DNA of 9,255 bases from a bacterium UBP2_UBA4780. GTDB taxonomy: Bacteria; Edwardsbacteria; AC1; EtOH8. Of the stretch, positions 1-6,560 are shown in pieces. Location of the stretch: contig DHHE01000128.1 in assembly GCA_002403115.1 (NCBI GenBank), positions 7,100 to 16,354 of the forward strand. Direction: 5' to 3'. The position numbers were made by a program, and so were the translations under genes. The notes beneath the pieces were generated by a model, which was not told the origin of the DNA, did no database searches, and worked only from the letters and a program-made list of their open reading frames with translations. The number at the start of each line of letters is the position of its first letter. The first letter of the stretch is position 1.

Positions 1-51
1 CGGGGGGCTCGCTTTTCCAAAGGACTTTTGCCCGGCCGGCCGGGGCCTGTT

Positions 52-2613
52 TCAGCGGACCACCACCATCCTCCTGGTGCCGCTTTGGCTCCCGGCCGTC
101 AGTCGGTAGAAGTATACCCCGGCCGGCTGTCCGGCCGCGTTCCAGGCGACCGAGTGCCGCCCGGCCGGCTTGAGCCCTTCCTCCAGCCTGGCCACCGCCT
201 GGCCGGCCGCGTTGTAGACCGCCAGCGTCACCTTGGCCGGGGCCGCCAGCTGGTACGATATCCGGGTGGTGCTCCGGAACGGGTTGGGGGCGTTCTGAAG
301 CACCAAGGGCCGCCCGTCCTGTCGGCCGGGTCGGCCGCCCTCCACCCCGGTGGCGCCCAGGTAGAACTGCCTCACCGATTCGATCAGGGATGTCGAGGCC
401 GTATATGAGCCGCCGAAGGCCTTGCCCCTCGCCCGGACATATCCGACCTGGCCCTGCGGCAGGGCCAGCCCGGTGAGCTCCCAACCGCCCGTGATCCTGG
501 TCCCGGCCCCCAGGGCGGTCCACGAGGACATGTCCGGGGAGTACTCGAAGGCCACCTCGTAGGCCTCGGGGGAGGACTGCTCCCGCGTCCAGGTTACCGC
601 GGTGCCGTCGCCGGACACCGCCAGCTCCTGCAGGGCCGCCTTGTCGGCGCTGAGCCGGGCGAAATAGTTCCTCGGCTGCCCGCCGATAGAGGTGAAGTTT
701 CCGCCGACCAGCACCTTGCCGTCCGCCTGAACGGCCACGCCGTTGACGTGTGAATTCGCTCCCGCATCGAACGTGAGATCGACCGTGCCGTTCGTGTTGA
801 GCCGGGCGATGCGGCTCCTGGCATGAACCCCGATGGAATCGAAGAAGCCGCCGATGAGTATCCCGCCGTCGGCCTGGAGGGCCATGGTTTCGACACTGCT
901 ATTAGGATCGGGATGGAAGGACGTAACCGTGCCGTTGGAGTTTAGCCGGGCCAGTCTCTTCCTTAACGCCCCGCCGATGGAGTCGAACTCGCCGCCGGCC
1001 AGTACCCTGTCGTCGGGTTGATAAGTTACGGCGTAAACCCCATAGTTTGGCTGGGGCCAGTAGCTCAAGGTCCCGTCGGCGTTCAGCCAGACCATTTTAC
1101 GGCTGGCCAGACCGCAGATGCTGTCGAAGGCGCCCGCAACCACTATCCTGCCGTCGGGCAGGACGGCGATGGATGTAACATCGCTGGCGGGATTGGGGTC
1201 GAAGGCCTCGTCCAGAGTGCCTGATGCGTTCAGCCGGGCCAGAAAGCGCCTGGGCTGCCCCCCGACCGAGTCGAATCCGCCGCCCAACAGTATTTTGCCG
1301 TCAGCCTGAATTGCCAGGCAAAGCACATCCGAGGACACGTTCGGGTTGAAGGACGGGTCCGCCGTCCCGTCTTGGTTGAGCCTCGCCAGTTTCCTGATCG
1401 TCTGCCCGCCGATGCCCGAAAAGGATCCGCCGACCAGCATCTGGCCGTCGTTGAGCATGGCGATGGCATCAACGACATTATCGGGGTTCGGGAGGAAGGA
1501 CCCGTCCACCGTCCCGTTGGGCAGCAACCTGGCCAGGCAGCTGCGCGCCGCTCCGCCAATGGTGGTGAATTCACCGCCCATCACTATCTTCCCGTCGGGC
1601 TGGACGGCGAAGGTATGGACACGGCCGTTCGGGTTGGGGTCGATGGTGGCGTCCAGGGTGCCGTCGGCGTGCACCCGGGCTATCCGGTTGCGGGCCTGGC
1701 CGCCCACGGTGGTGAACTGCCCCCCCAGCAGTATGCCGCCGTCCGGCTGGACGGCCAATGCCTCGACATATGAGCCGGCGTCTGGGTCGAAGCCCGTCTC
1801 CAATTCGCCAGCGGCGCTCAACCGCGCTATATAATTCCTTGTCTGGCCGCCGATGGTGGTGAAATTGCCGGACACCAGTATCCTGCCGTCGGCCTGGTTG
1901 GATATTTCGAAAACCGAGCTGTTTGCGCTGGCATTGAACATGGTGTCGACCGTGCCATCGCCATTGAGCCGGGCAAGCCGGCTCCTGGACTGGCCGCCGA
2001 TGCTTGAAAAACTTCCTCCCACCAGTATCCTTCCGTCGGCCTGTTCGCGAAACGCAAAGACTGCCCCGCTCGAGTTGGGGTTGAAAGCCGCATCTACCGA
2101 GCCGTTGGCGTCAAGGCGGGCGATCCGGCTTCTGGTCTGTCCGCCTATGTAGGTGAAACTGCCGCCCACCAGTATCTTGCCGTCGGCCTGGGTCGTAATG
2201 GCATAAATCTCGCCGTTAGAATTGGGGTCGAACGTCCCGTCCACCGACCCGTCGGCGTTGAGCCTGGCGATCCGGTTCCTGGCCTGCCCGCCGATGTTGG
2301 TGAATGAACCCGTCACCAATACCTTCCCGTCGGTTTGGACGGCAATACAGGAAACTGCATAGTCAGGGTTGAGATTGATCGTGGGGTCGACCGTTCCGTC
2401 AGCATTTAGGCGCGCTATAAATTTTACAGCCTGCCCGCCGATGGAGGTGAAGGCGCCGCCCACCAGTATCCTGCCATCGGATTGCACTGCAATGCCGAAG
2501 ACATTGCTGCTGGCGTTGGGGTCGAAGCCGTCCAGCGGGCTGGCGGCGCGGGCGGCCGCGGGAATCATGGCCGCCAAGGCCAGGCAGAGCAGGGCAGCAT
2601 ACGCTCTCTTCAT
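52..2613 (-). CDS. Secreted delta-60 repeat protein with C-terminal FlgD/Por-like sorting domain
   Basis: An 853-residue protein, probably exported and cell-surface or extracellular; its molecular function is unknown. Residues 1-23 look like a Sec signal peptide: a KR start, a hydrophobic core and an AxA-type cleavage site near 'ARA-A'. Residues about 26-658 are 13 tandem delta-60 repeats of mostly 49 residues, each with the pattern (T/S)VD..F(D/N)PN....V..(A)(V)Q.DG(K/R)ILVGG.FT.IGGQ.R..IARLN.(D/N)G. Such repeats are thought to form a beta-propeller or solenoid. Residues about 659-771 are a beta-rich linker often seen after delta-60 arrays. Residues 772-853 carry 'LQNAPNPF', 'VYNAAGQ' and 'GVYFYRL', the hallmark of FlgD-Ig/type A sorting-like C-terminal domains that anchor or export large secreted proteins. 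The start is supported by an AAAGGAGG ribosome binding site 8 nt upstream and by a near-consensus promoter. It is divergent from phoH and stands alone here. Family assignment is confident; biological role is not known. Confidence 0.93.
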   Translation of the reverse strand: MKRAYAALLCLALAAMIPAAARAASPLDGFDPNASSNVFGIAVQSDGRILVGGAFTSIGGQAVKFIARLNADGTVDPTINLNPDYAVSCIAVQTDGKVLVTGSFTNIGGQARNRIARLNADGSVDGTFDPNSNGEIYAITTQADGKILVGGSFTYIGGQTRSRIARLDANGSVDAAFNPNSSGAVFAFREQADGRILVGGSFSSIGGQSRSRLARLNGDGTVDTMFNASANSSVFEISNQADGRILVSGNFTTIGGQTRNYIARLSAAGELETGFDPDAGSYVEALAVQPDGGILLGGQFTTVGGQARNRIARVHADGTLDATIDPNPNGRVHTFAVQPDGKIVMGGEFTTIGGAARSCLARLLPNGTVDGSFLPNPDNVVDAIAMLNDGQMLVGGSFSGIGGQTIRKLARLNQDGTADPSFNPNVSSDVLCLAIQADGKILLGGGFDSVGGQPRRFLARLNASGTLDEAFDPNPASDVTSIAVLPDGRIVVAGAFDSICGLASRKMVWLNADGTLSYWPQPNYGVYAVTYQPDDRVLAGGEFDSIGGALRKRLARLNSNGTVTSFHPDPNSSVETMALQADGGILIGGFFDSIGVHARSRIARLNTNGTVDLTFDAGANSHVNGVAVQADGKVLVGGNFTSIGGQPRNYFARLSADKAALQELAVSGDGTAVTWTREQSSPEAYEVAFEYSPDMSSWTALGAGTRITGGWELTGLALPQGQVGYVRARGKAFGGSYTASTSLIESVRQFYLGATGVEGGRPGRQDGRPLVLQNAPNPFRSTTRISYQLAAPAKVTLAVYNAAGQAVARLEEGLKPAGRHSVAWNAAGQPAGVYFYRLTAGSQSGTRRMVVVR
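640..2538 (-). repeat. Array of 13 tandem delta-60 repeats (about 147 bp each) within the CDS
   Basis: In protein coordinates the units are about 26-73, 74-122, 123-171, 172-220, 221-269, 270-318, 319-367, 368-416, 417-465, 466-514, 515-561, 562-609 and 610-658. Units 2-10 and 13 are exactly or nearly 49 residues; unit 11 is 47 and unit 12 is 48, owing to small deletions near the 'VD..F.PN' segment. The most conserved core is 'DGKILVGG.F..IGGQ'. Units 10 ('SICGLAS'), 11 ('IGGALRK') and 12 ('IGVHARS') have diverged most at the IGGQ position. The copies differ in both DNA and protein, so this looks like an old duplication, not a recent expansion. Confidence 0.9.
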
Positions 2614-2621
2614 GGGGGTAG

Positions 2622-2629
2622 CCTCCTTT
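2622..2629 (-). promoter_or_regulatory. Strong Shine-Dalgarno of the delta-60 gene
   Basis: The minus strand reads AAAGGAGG, 8 nt before the ATG at 2613. This fixes the start of the secreted protein directly ahead of its signal peptide. It also shows that this organism uses SD-led initiation, unlike many Bacteroidota. Confidence 0.85.
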
Positions 2630-2673
2630 ATCTTAAAAATTAAGCGGTTAAGTTGCGTCGCATCAATGGCATA

Positions 2674-2702
2674 ATGATAACTTGTTCTTCAGACTTTGTC
2701 AA
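2674..2702 (-). promoter_or_regulatory. Sigma70-type promoter for the delta-60 gene
   Basis: On the minus strand a perfect -35 box TTGACA (2697-2702) is followed by a 17-nt spacer and a -10 box TATCAT (2674-2679). Transcription would start near 2667, giving a leader of about 54 nt before the start codon. The boxes are close to consensus and spacing is ideal. No expression data are available. Confidence 0.72.
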
Positions 2703-2712
2703 CAAGATTATC
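2676..2712. promoter_or_regulatory. Inverted repeat over the delta-60 promoter, possible operator
   Basis: The left arm GATAACTTGTT (2676-2686) is matched on the other strand by AACAAGATTATC (2701-2712), an 11-bp inverted match with one inserted base and a 14-nt centre. The arms overlap the -10 box and the -35 box of the leftward promoter, so a dimeric regulator bound here would block RNA polymerase. The pairing is visible in the sequence; the operator role is inferred and no regulator gene is nearby. Confidence 0.4.
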
Positions 2713-2772
2713 TTCCATCCAATTTGGTCTCAGCCGCAGCCCGGTTCCATCAAATGTTTTCCCTCCCCGGCC

Positions 2773-2801
2773 TTGCTAATAAAACCGGTTTATGGTATAT
2801 T
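2773..2801 (+). promoter_or_regulatory. Extended -10 sigma70-type promoter for phoH and the rightward cluster
   Basis: A -35 box TTGCTA (2773-2778), a 17-nt spacer and a -10 box TATATT (2796-2801) preceded by TGG (2793-2795, the extended -10 TGn motif). Transcription would start near 2808. The first possible ATG of the phoH frame (2792) lies inside this promoter, which argues against its use as the start codon. Confidence 0.65.
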
Positions 2802-2815
2802 ATGATTTGTTGCTT

Positions 2816-2839
2816 CGGCGGGGAAAGCTTCTCCCGCCG
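2816..2839 (+). promoter_or_regulatory. Leader stem-loop upstream of phoH
   Basis: CGGCGGG (2816-2822) pairs perfectly with CCCGCCG (2833-2839); a further G-U pair (2823/2832) leaves a loop of about 8 nt. It would lie in the 5' leader, just after the inferred transcription start and 10-30 nt before the candidate start codons. No U-tract follows, so it is not a terminator. It could stabilise the mRNA or affect translation; this is inference. Confidence 0.45.
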
Positions 2840-2869
2840 TTACTCCTGATGTCATTAACTTTGCTATTT

Positions 2870-3841
2870 ATGATCAAGCAGCCCGAGGAAGCCACCGAGC
2901 GCATCTCCCTGGCCGGCATCGACCCCGTCAGCCTGCTGGGCGTCCAGGACGCCAACCTCAAGCTCATCCAGAACGCCTTCCGGGCCAAGGTATTCGCCCG
3001 GGGCGACGAGATCGTGGTCCGCGGCCGCCCCGACGAGCTGGCGGTCATCACCAACCTGCTCCTCAAGCTGCGGGAGAAGGCCGAAGCCGGCCAGGCGCTT
3101 GCCGAGCGGGACATCGGCTACGCCATCTCCGAGATGCAAAGCGGCCCCCGCCCCCAGCCTTCCGGCGACCGGCCGGGAAAACCCCTGGCCACCGGCAAAC
3201 TGGTGCGGCCCAAGTCCCCGGGGCAGACCGAGTATCTCCAGGCCATCCAGGATTACGACCTGGTGATCGCCATCGGCCCGGCCGGGACCGGCAAGACCTA
3301 CCTGGCGGTGGCCGCGGCGGTGGCCTCCTTGAACGAGCGCCAGGTGGAGCGGGTGATACTGTGCCGCCCGGCGGTCGAGGCCGGCGAGTCCCTGGGCTTC
3401 CTGCCCGGCGACTTCCGCGAGAAGATCGACCCCTACATGCGTCCACTCTACGACGCCCTTTACGAGATGATGTCCCCGGAGAAGGTCCACCGCTACCTGG
3501 CCAACGACATCATCGAGATCGTGCCTTTGGCCTACATGCGCGGCCGGACCCTGAACAACGCCTTCGTGATACTGGACGAGGCCCAGAACGCCACCGGCAC
3601 CCAGATGAAGATGTTCCTCACCCGGCTGGGCTTCGGCTCCAAGGCGGTGGTCACCGGCGACATCACCCAGATCGACCTTGACCGGAAGGCCGGCTCCGGA
3701 CTGGTGGAGGTGCAGCAGGTGCTGGACGGCGTCGACGGCATCAGGTTCATCCGCCTGGCCGAGGGCGACGTGGTCAGGCATACCCTGGTCCAGCGCATCA
3801 TCAACGCCTACCAGTCGCAGAACGGCGGGGAAAAGGCCTGA
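2870..3841 (+). CDS. phoH: PhoH-like ATPase (YbeZ family)
   Basis: Cytoplasmic P-loop NTPase of the PhoH/YbeZ family, which partners functionally with the RNase YbeY and is thought to act as an RNA helicase-like ATPase in rRNA or RNA processing. Counted from the ATG at 2870 (323 residues, the usual family size), the Walker A motif GPAGTGKT is at about 136-143, Walker B VILDEAQN has D236/E237, and the TGDITQIDL motif is near 263-271. The N-terminal part (ISLAGIDPVSLLGVQDANLK) matches the small RNA-binding-like N-terminal domain of the family. The frame is open from an ATG at 2792, but that codon overlaps the -10 region, and the extra residues (LLRRGKLLPPLLL) do not resemble the family. ATG 2849 is an alternative start. 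No good SD precedes 2849 or 2870, so the exact start is uncertain. It is the first gene of the rightward cluster; pgpH begins 94 bp downstream. Confidence 0.93.
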   Translation: MIKQPEEATERISLAGIDPVSLLGVQDANLKLIQNAFRAKVFARGDEIVVRGRPDELAVITNLLLKLREKAEAGQALAERDIGYAISEMQSGPRPQPSGDRPGKPLATGKLVRPKSPGQTEYLQAIQDYDLVIAIGPAGTGKTYLAVAAAVASLNERQVERVILCRPAVEAGESLGFLPGDFREKIDPYMRPLYDALYEMMSPEKVHRYLANDIIEIVPLAYMRGRTLNNAFVILDEAQNATGTQMKMFLTRLGFGSKAVVTGDITQIDLDRKAGSGLVEVQQVLDGVDGIRFIRLAEGDVVRHTLVQRIINAYQSQNGGEKA

Positions 3842-3924
3842 TGCCCCCGGATCTCCGCCCGCGCAAAAACGCAAAAACGCGGAACCGGACCGCGGAGCTT
3901 TTCGCGAGAATTCGCGTATCTGGC

Positions 3925-3931
3925 GGGAGGG
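3925..3931 (+). promoter_or_regulatory. Shine-Dalgarno that decides the pgpH start
   Basis: GGGAGGG lies 4 nt before the ATG at 3936. The pgpH frame is open upstream as far as 3678, but that extension overlaps phoH, lacks an RBS and has no family resemblance, so 3936 is taken as the start. Confidence 0.7.
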
Positions 3932-3935
3932 CGAA

Positions 3936-6173
3936 ATGGACATCTTCCTGAAAAAGATCCCCGGCCGGCTGCGGTCCCTGGCCAAGTCCCTCTGGCCGCT
4001 GGACCCCGATTCCCGGCGGGTCCACCTCTACTGGGGCAAGCGGCTGCTTATCGCCGCCGTCCTCCTGCTGGCCCTGGCCAACCTCTTCTCGCCCCTGCGC
4101 TACGACGACATCGACCTGTCGCCGGGCACGGTGTCCACCCGCGACATCTCCGCCCCCTTCGACTTCCCGGTGCTCATCCCTCCAGACTCGCTGAAGGCCA
4201 TGCAGGACAGCGCCGCCTCCCGGGTGCTGGCCATCGGCTATCGGGACCCCGAGATCGACAAGCGGATGCGGGACGACCTCGACCGGTTCCTGGTCCGCCT
4301 GGCCGACCTGCGGCAATCCGACGAATACCTGGCCGTCAAGAAGAAGGCCCTGCTCTCCTGGGGCCTGGGGCTGTCCGAGACGACGGTGTCCTACCTGCTG
4401 ACCGCCTACAGTCTCTACCCTTTCCAGGCCGGGCTGAGGACCGTTTGCGACCAGCTGATCCAGGCCGGCATCCTTCCCCTGGACGACCAGCAGATGCACC
4501 TTCTGGGCCCGGAGATGATGGTGCGGCAGGGCGATCAGATGGTGAGGCGCCCGGTGGCCTCGCTGGTATCGCGCCAGTCCCTGGCCCTGGCCGCCGGGAT
4601 CAAGTCACGGGCGCTGCAGCCCGACTCCGAGGCCCTGGCCGAGGCCCTGGCCGAGGCCGCCGGCTCGCTTCTGGTCAGCAACGTCTACCTGGACCTGTCC
4701 GAGGTCGAGGCCGCCCGGCTCAAGGCCAGGGCCTCGGTTTCGGCCTCCCGCGAACGGGTGCGCAAGGGCGACCGCATCGTCTCCGCCTACCAGCTGGTGG
4801 ACGAGGAGGCCCACCGCAAGCTGTATTCTCTAAAGGCCCGGCTCCAGGAGATGGAGCTGGCCTCCCGCGGCGGAAGCTGGTGGCGCTACCTGCTGACCCT
4901 GCTCTCGCGGCTGCTGGCCCTGGGCTTTTTCATCGGCATCCTGGTCTTCTACCTGCGGCATTTCCGCCCGGAGATCTTCGGCAGCTTCTCCTCCCTGCTC
5001 CTTCTGGCCGTCATCATACTGCTGACCATGCTGGCCAGCTGGCTGGTGCTCACCCATCCCGAGCTCCCGCCCTACCTGATACCGGCCGCGGTCGGCCCCT
5101 TGCTGGCCACCCTGCTGTTCGACATCACCCTGGGGGCGGTGATGGCGGTGACCGTCAGCCTGCTGCTGGGGGTGGTGACCTCGCTCAGCTTCCCGGTGAC
5201 GGTGGTAGCCCTGGCCTCGGGCTCGGTGGCCGCCCTGGTGGTCAAGGGCATGCGGGGCCGGATGCAGTTCATCGCCACCAGCTTCGCGGCCATCGCCCTG
5301 GCCAACGTCCTGGCCATCGCCGCGGTGGAGTACCTCCGGCTCTCCCCCTTCGTCGAGATCAAGAAGGCCTTGATCCTGGGCCCGGTCAGCGCCCTGTTCT
5401 CGGTGATCCTGGCCTTGGTGCTGCTTCCCCTGCTGGAGGGCGTTTTCCGGACCACCACCGACTTCAGCCTGCTGGAGCTGGCCGATCCCGACCAGCACCT
5501 GCTGAAAAGGCTGTCCATCGAGGCGCCCGGAACCTTCCAGCACAGCATGCTGGTGGGCAACCTGGCCGAGGCCGCCGCCAAGGCCATCGGCGCCAACGGC
5601 CTCCAGGCGCGGATCATGGGCTACTACCACGACGTCGGCAAGCTGGCCAAGCCCGAGTACTTCATCGAGAACCAGTCCGGCTCGCAAAACCGCCACGACG
5701 GCCTGGCCCCCAAGATGAGCTGCCTGATCCTCTTCTCCCACGTCAAGGAGGGGCTGGCCCTGGCCAGGGCCCAGCGGCTTCCCAAGCCGCTCCAGAACGC
5801 CATCGCCCAGCACCACGGAACCGCCCTCTGCCGTTTCTTCTACCAGAAGGCCATCAGGCAGAGCGAGGGGCCGGTGCCCCCCCAGGCCGACTACCGCTAC
5901 CCCGGCCCCAAGCCCCGGTCCAAGGAGACCGGAATCCTGATGCTGGCCGACGCTGTCGAGGCCACCATCCGCTCACTCAAGGACCGCAGCCCGGCCCGCA
6001 TCCGGAGGATAGTGAAGGCCACCATCGTCGACCGGGCCAACGACCTGGAGCTGGACGAGACCAACCTCACCCTGCACGAGCTGAACCTGGCGGGCGAGGC
6101 CTTCGTCCCGGTGCTGCTGGCCGTCTTCCACCCGCGGATCGACTACCCCTCGGGCGACAAGGTTTCCTCTTAG
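3936..6173 (+). CDS. pgpH: 7TM-HD cyclic-di-AMP phosphodiesterase (PgpH/YqfF family)
   Basis: Integral membrane phosphodiesterase of the 7TMR-HD family, whose characterised members hydrolyse the second messenger c-di-AMP. Of 745 residues, about 37-52 form an N-terminal membrane helix. About 55-312 form the extracytoplasmic 7TMR-HDED sensor domain, with a possible coiled stretch of EALA repeats near 232-241. About 318-503 form the seven-helix membrane region, and about 520-700 the cytoplasmic HD domain. Likely metal-binding and catalytic residues are visible: H536 (FQHSM), H565-D566 (HDVGK), H587 (RHDG), H602 (FSHVKEG), H626-H627 (HHG) and D672 (LADAVEA). All expected HD positions appear intact, so it should be active. 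The length is slightly above that of Firmicute PgpH (about 710-720). It follows phoH by 94 bp and is probably co-transcribed. Substrate is inferred from the family; no cyclase gene is in the window. Confidence 0.93.
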   Translation: MDIFLKKIPGRLRSLAKSLWPLDPDSRRVHLYWGKRLLIAAVLLLALANLFSPLRYDDIDLSPGTVSTRDISAPFDFPVLIPPDSLKAMQDSAASRVLAIGYRDPEIDKRMRDDLDRFLVRLADLRQSDEYLAVKKKALLSWGLGLSETTVSYLLTAYSLYPFQAGLRTVCDQLIQAGILPLDDQQMHLLGPEMMVRQGDQMVRRPVASLVSRQSLALAAGIKSRALQPDSEALAEALAEAAGSLLVSNVYLDLSEVEAARLKARASVSASRERVRKGDRIVSAYQLVDEEAHRKLYSLKARLQEMELASRGGSWWRYLLTLLSRLLALGFFIGILVFYLRHFRPEIFGSFSSLLLLAVIILLTMLASWLVLTHPELPPYLIPAAVGPLLATLLFDITLGAVMAVTVSLLLGVVTSLSFPVTVVALASGSVAALVVKGMRGRMQFIATSFAAIALANVLAIAAVEYLRLSPFVEIKKALILGPVSALFSVILALVLLPLLEGVFRTTTDFSLLELADPDQHLLKRLSIEAPGTFQHSMLVGNLAEAAAKAIGANGLQARIMGYYHDVGKLAKPEYFIENQSGSQNRHDGLAPKMSCLILFSHVKEGLALARAQRLPKPLQNAIAQHHGTALCRFFYQKAIRQSEGPVPPQADYRYPGPKPRSKETGILMLADAVEATIRSLKDRSPARIRRIVKATIVDRANDLELDETNLTLHELNLAGEAFVPVLLAVFHPRIDYPSGDKVSS
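4629..4658 (+). repeat. Short 12-bp tandem repeat inside pgpH
   Basis: GAGGCCCTGGCC occurs twice in direct succession (4629-4640, 4641-4652), followed by half a unit (GAGGCC). It is in frame and encodes an EALA-EALA-EA stretch (residues 232-241) in the extracytoplasmic domain. It is a likely slippage site that may vary in length between strains. Confidence 0.6.
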
Positions 6174-6221
6174 GAAGATCGGGCTTTGATCCTTATAATG
6201 AATCCAGGAATCCATGATAGA

Positions 6222-6243
6222 GCCGGATCCGATAGAATCCGGC
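6222..6243 (+). terminator. Weak hairpin downstream of pgpH
   Basis: GCCGGAT (6222-6228) pairs with ATCCGGC (6237-6243) across an 8-nt loop, 48 nt after the pgpH stop codon. The following sequence (ATGGTTGATTTGG) is only mildly U-rich, so it could be a weak terminator, an mRNA 3' stabiliser or nothing. Confidence 0.25.
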
Positions 6244-6270
6244 ATGGTTGATTTGGACGTCCGACATTTG

Positions 6271-6515
6271 GGAACCTCTAAATAATCAATATTTGGCCTA
6301 ACCGCAAAGCACCCAGAGCTTGCCCTGCCTGCCTGCCCGCCATAGGAGGGTACGCCTTCCTCCTGCGGCGGACAAGTTGGCGTGAGTTGAGCCTTGTTTA
6401 AGACTTGCGAAGGGAAGTGTAGAGGTCGCAAAGTATTGATTTAACTGTCGTTACATTTGACTCGGAATTATCTCTGCGAACTCTGCGGTTAAAAAAGGTA
6501 ATAAATAGAGGTACC
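6271..6515. mobile_element. MITE-like non-coding element between pgpH and ybeY
   Basis: About 245 bp with nested inverted ends and no transposase gene. The outer ends GGAACCTCTAAATA (6271-6284) and TAAATAGAGGTACC (6502-6515) match in inverted orientation at 11 of 14 positions, with GG-ACCTCTA shared. An inner pair, AACCGCAAAGCACCCAGAG (6300-6318) and CTCTGCGAACTCTGCGGTT (6472-6490), matches inverted at about 15 of 19. The element is flanked by CATTTG on both sides (6265-6270 and 6516-6521), which looks like a 6-bp target-site duplication; a third CATTTG at 6454 means chance cannot be excluded. The AACCGCAnAG...CAGAG motif resembles GCAGAG-rich intergenic repeats I recall from various bacterial genomes. 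The element fills most of the 387-bp gap and splits an otherwise compact gene cluster. No convincing ORF or promoter is seen in it. Confidence 0.55.
6337..6371. repeat. Imperfect hairpin inside the MITE-like element
   Basis: CCGCC (6337-6341) pairs with GGCGG (6367-6371), and AGGAGG (6344-6349) pairs with CCTCCT (6359-6364). Two mismatched bases per arm lie between the stems, and the loop is 9 nt. A run of CTGC repeats (about 6325-6336) precedes it. In RNA it would form a stable stem-loop; it lacks a U-tract, so it is not a typical terminator. Confidence 0.5.
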
Positions 6516-6560
6516 CATTTGATAATTCCTGCCTTCATGGCCTCCTTATAGAAAGGTTCC

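Noticed and set aside
1..51. Possible terminator of the delta-60 gene: CCCGGCCGGCCGGG palindrome (31-44) and, at the edge, a GC block next to a short T run (1-16)
   Set aside because: The palindrome leaves only a 5-bp stem with a 4-nt loop and no U-tract on the minus strand. The edge block could be one arm of a terminator, but its partner would lie outside the window.
640..2538. CRISPR-like or satellite array suggested by the regular 147-bp period
   Set aside because: The period is 49 codons in one open frame with the delta-60 protein motif; copies diverge at DNA level and there is no repeat-spacer pattern.
3678..3935. Upstream extension of the pgpH frame into phoH
   Set aside because: It overlaps phoH coding sequence in another frame, lacks an RBS, and the ATG at 3936 has GGGAGGG 4 nt upstream and fits the family N terminus.
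2864..3985. 373-codon minus-strand frame opposite phoH
   Set aside because: A shadow of phoH from GC codon bias, with no recognisable domain.
4445..6217. 590-codon plus-strand frame inside pgpH
   Set aside because: A P/G/R-rich out-of-frame shadow of pgpH, which has clear family motifs in its own frame.
6398..6537. Short minus-strand ORF (MKAGIIKW...) with AAGGAGG just before its ATG
   Set aside because: The SD-like tract is only 2 nt from the ATG, the frame runs through the inverted repeats of the MITE-like element, and the 46 residues resemble no family I know.
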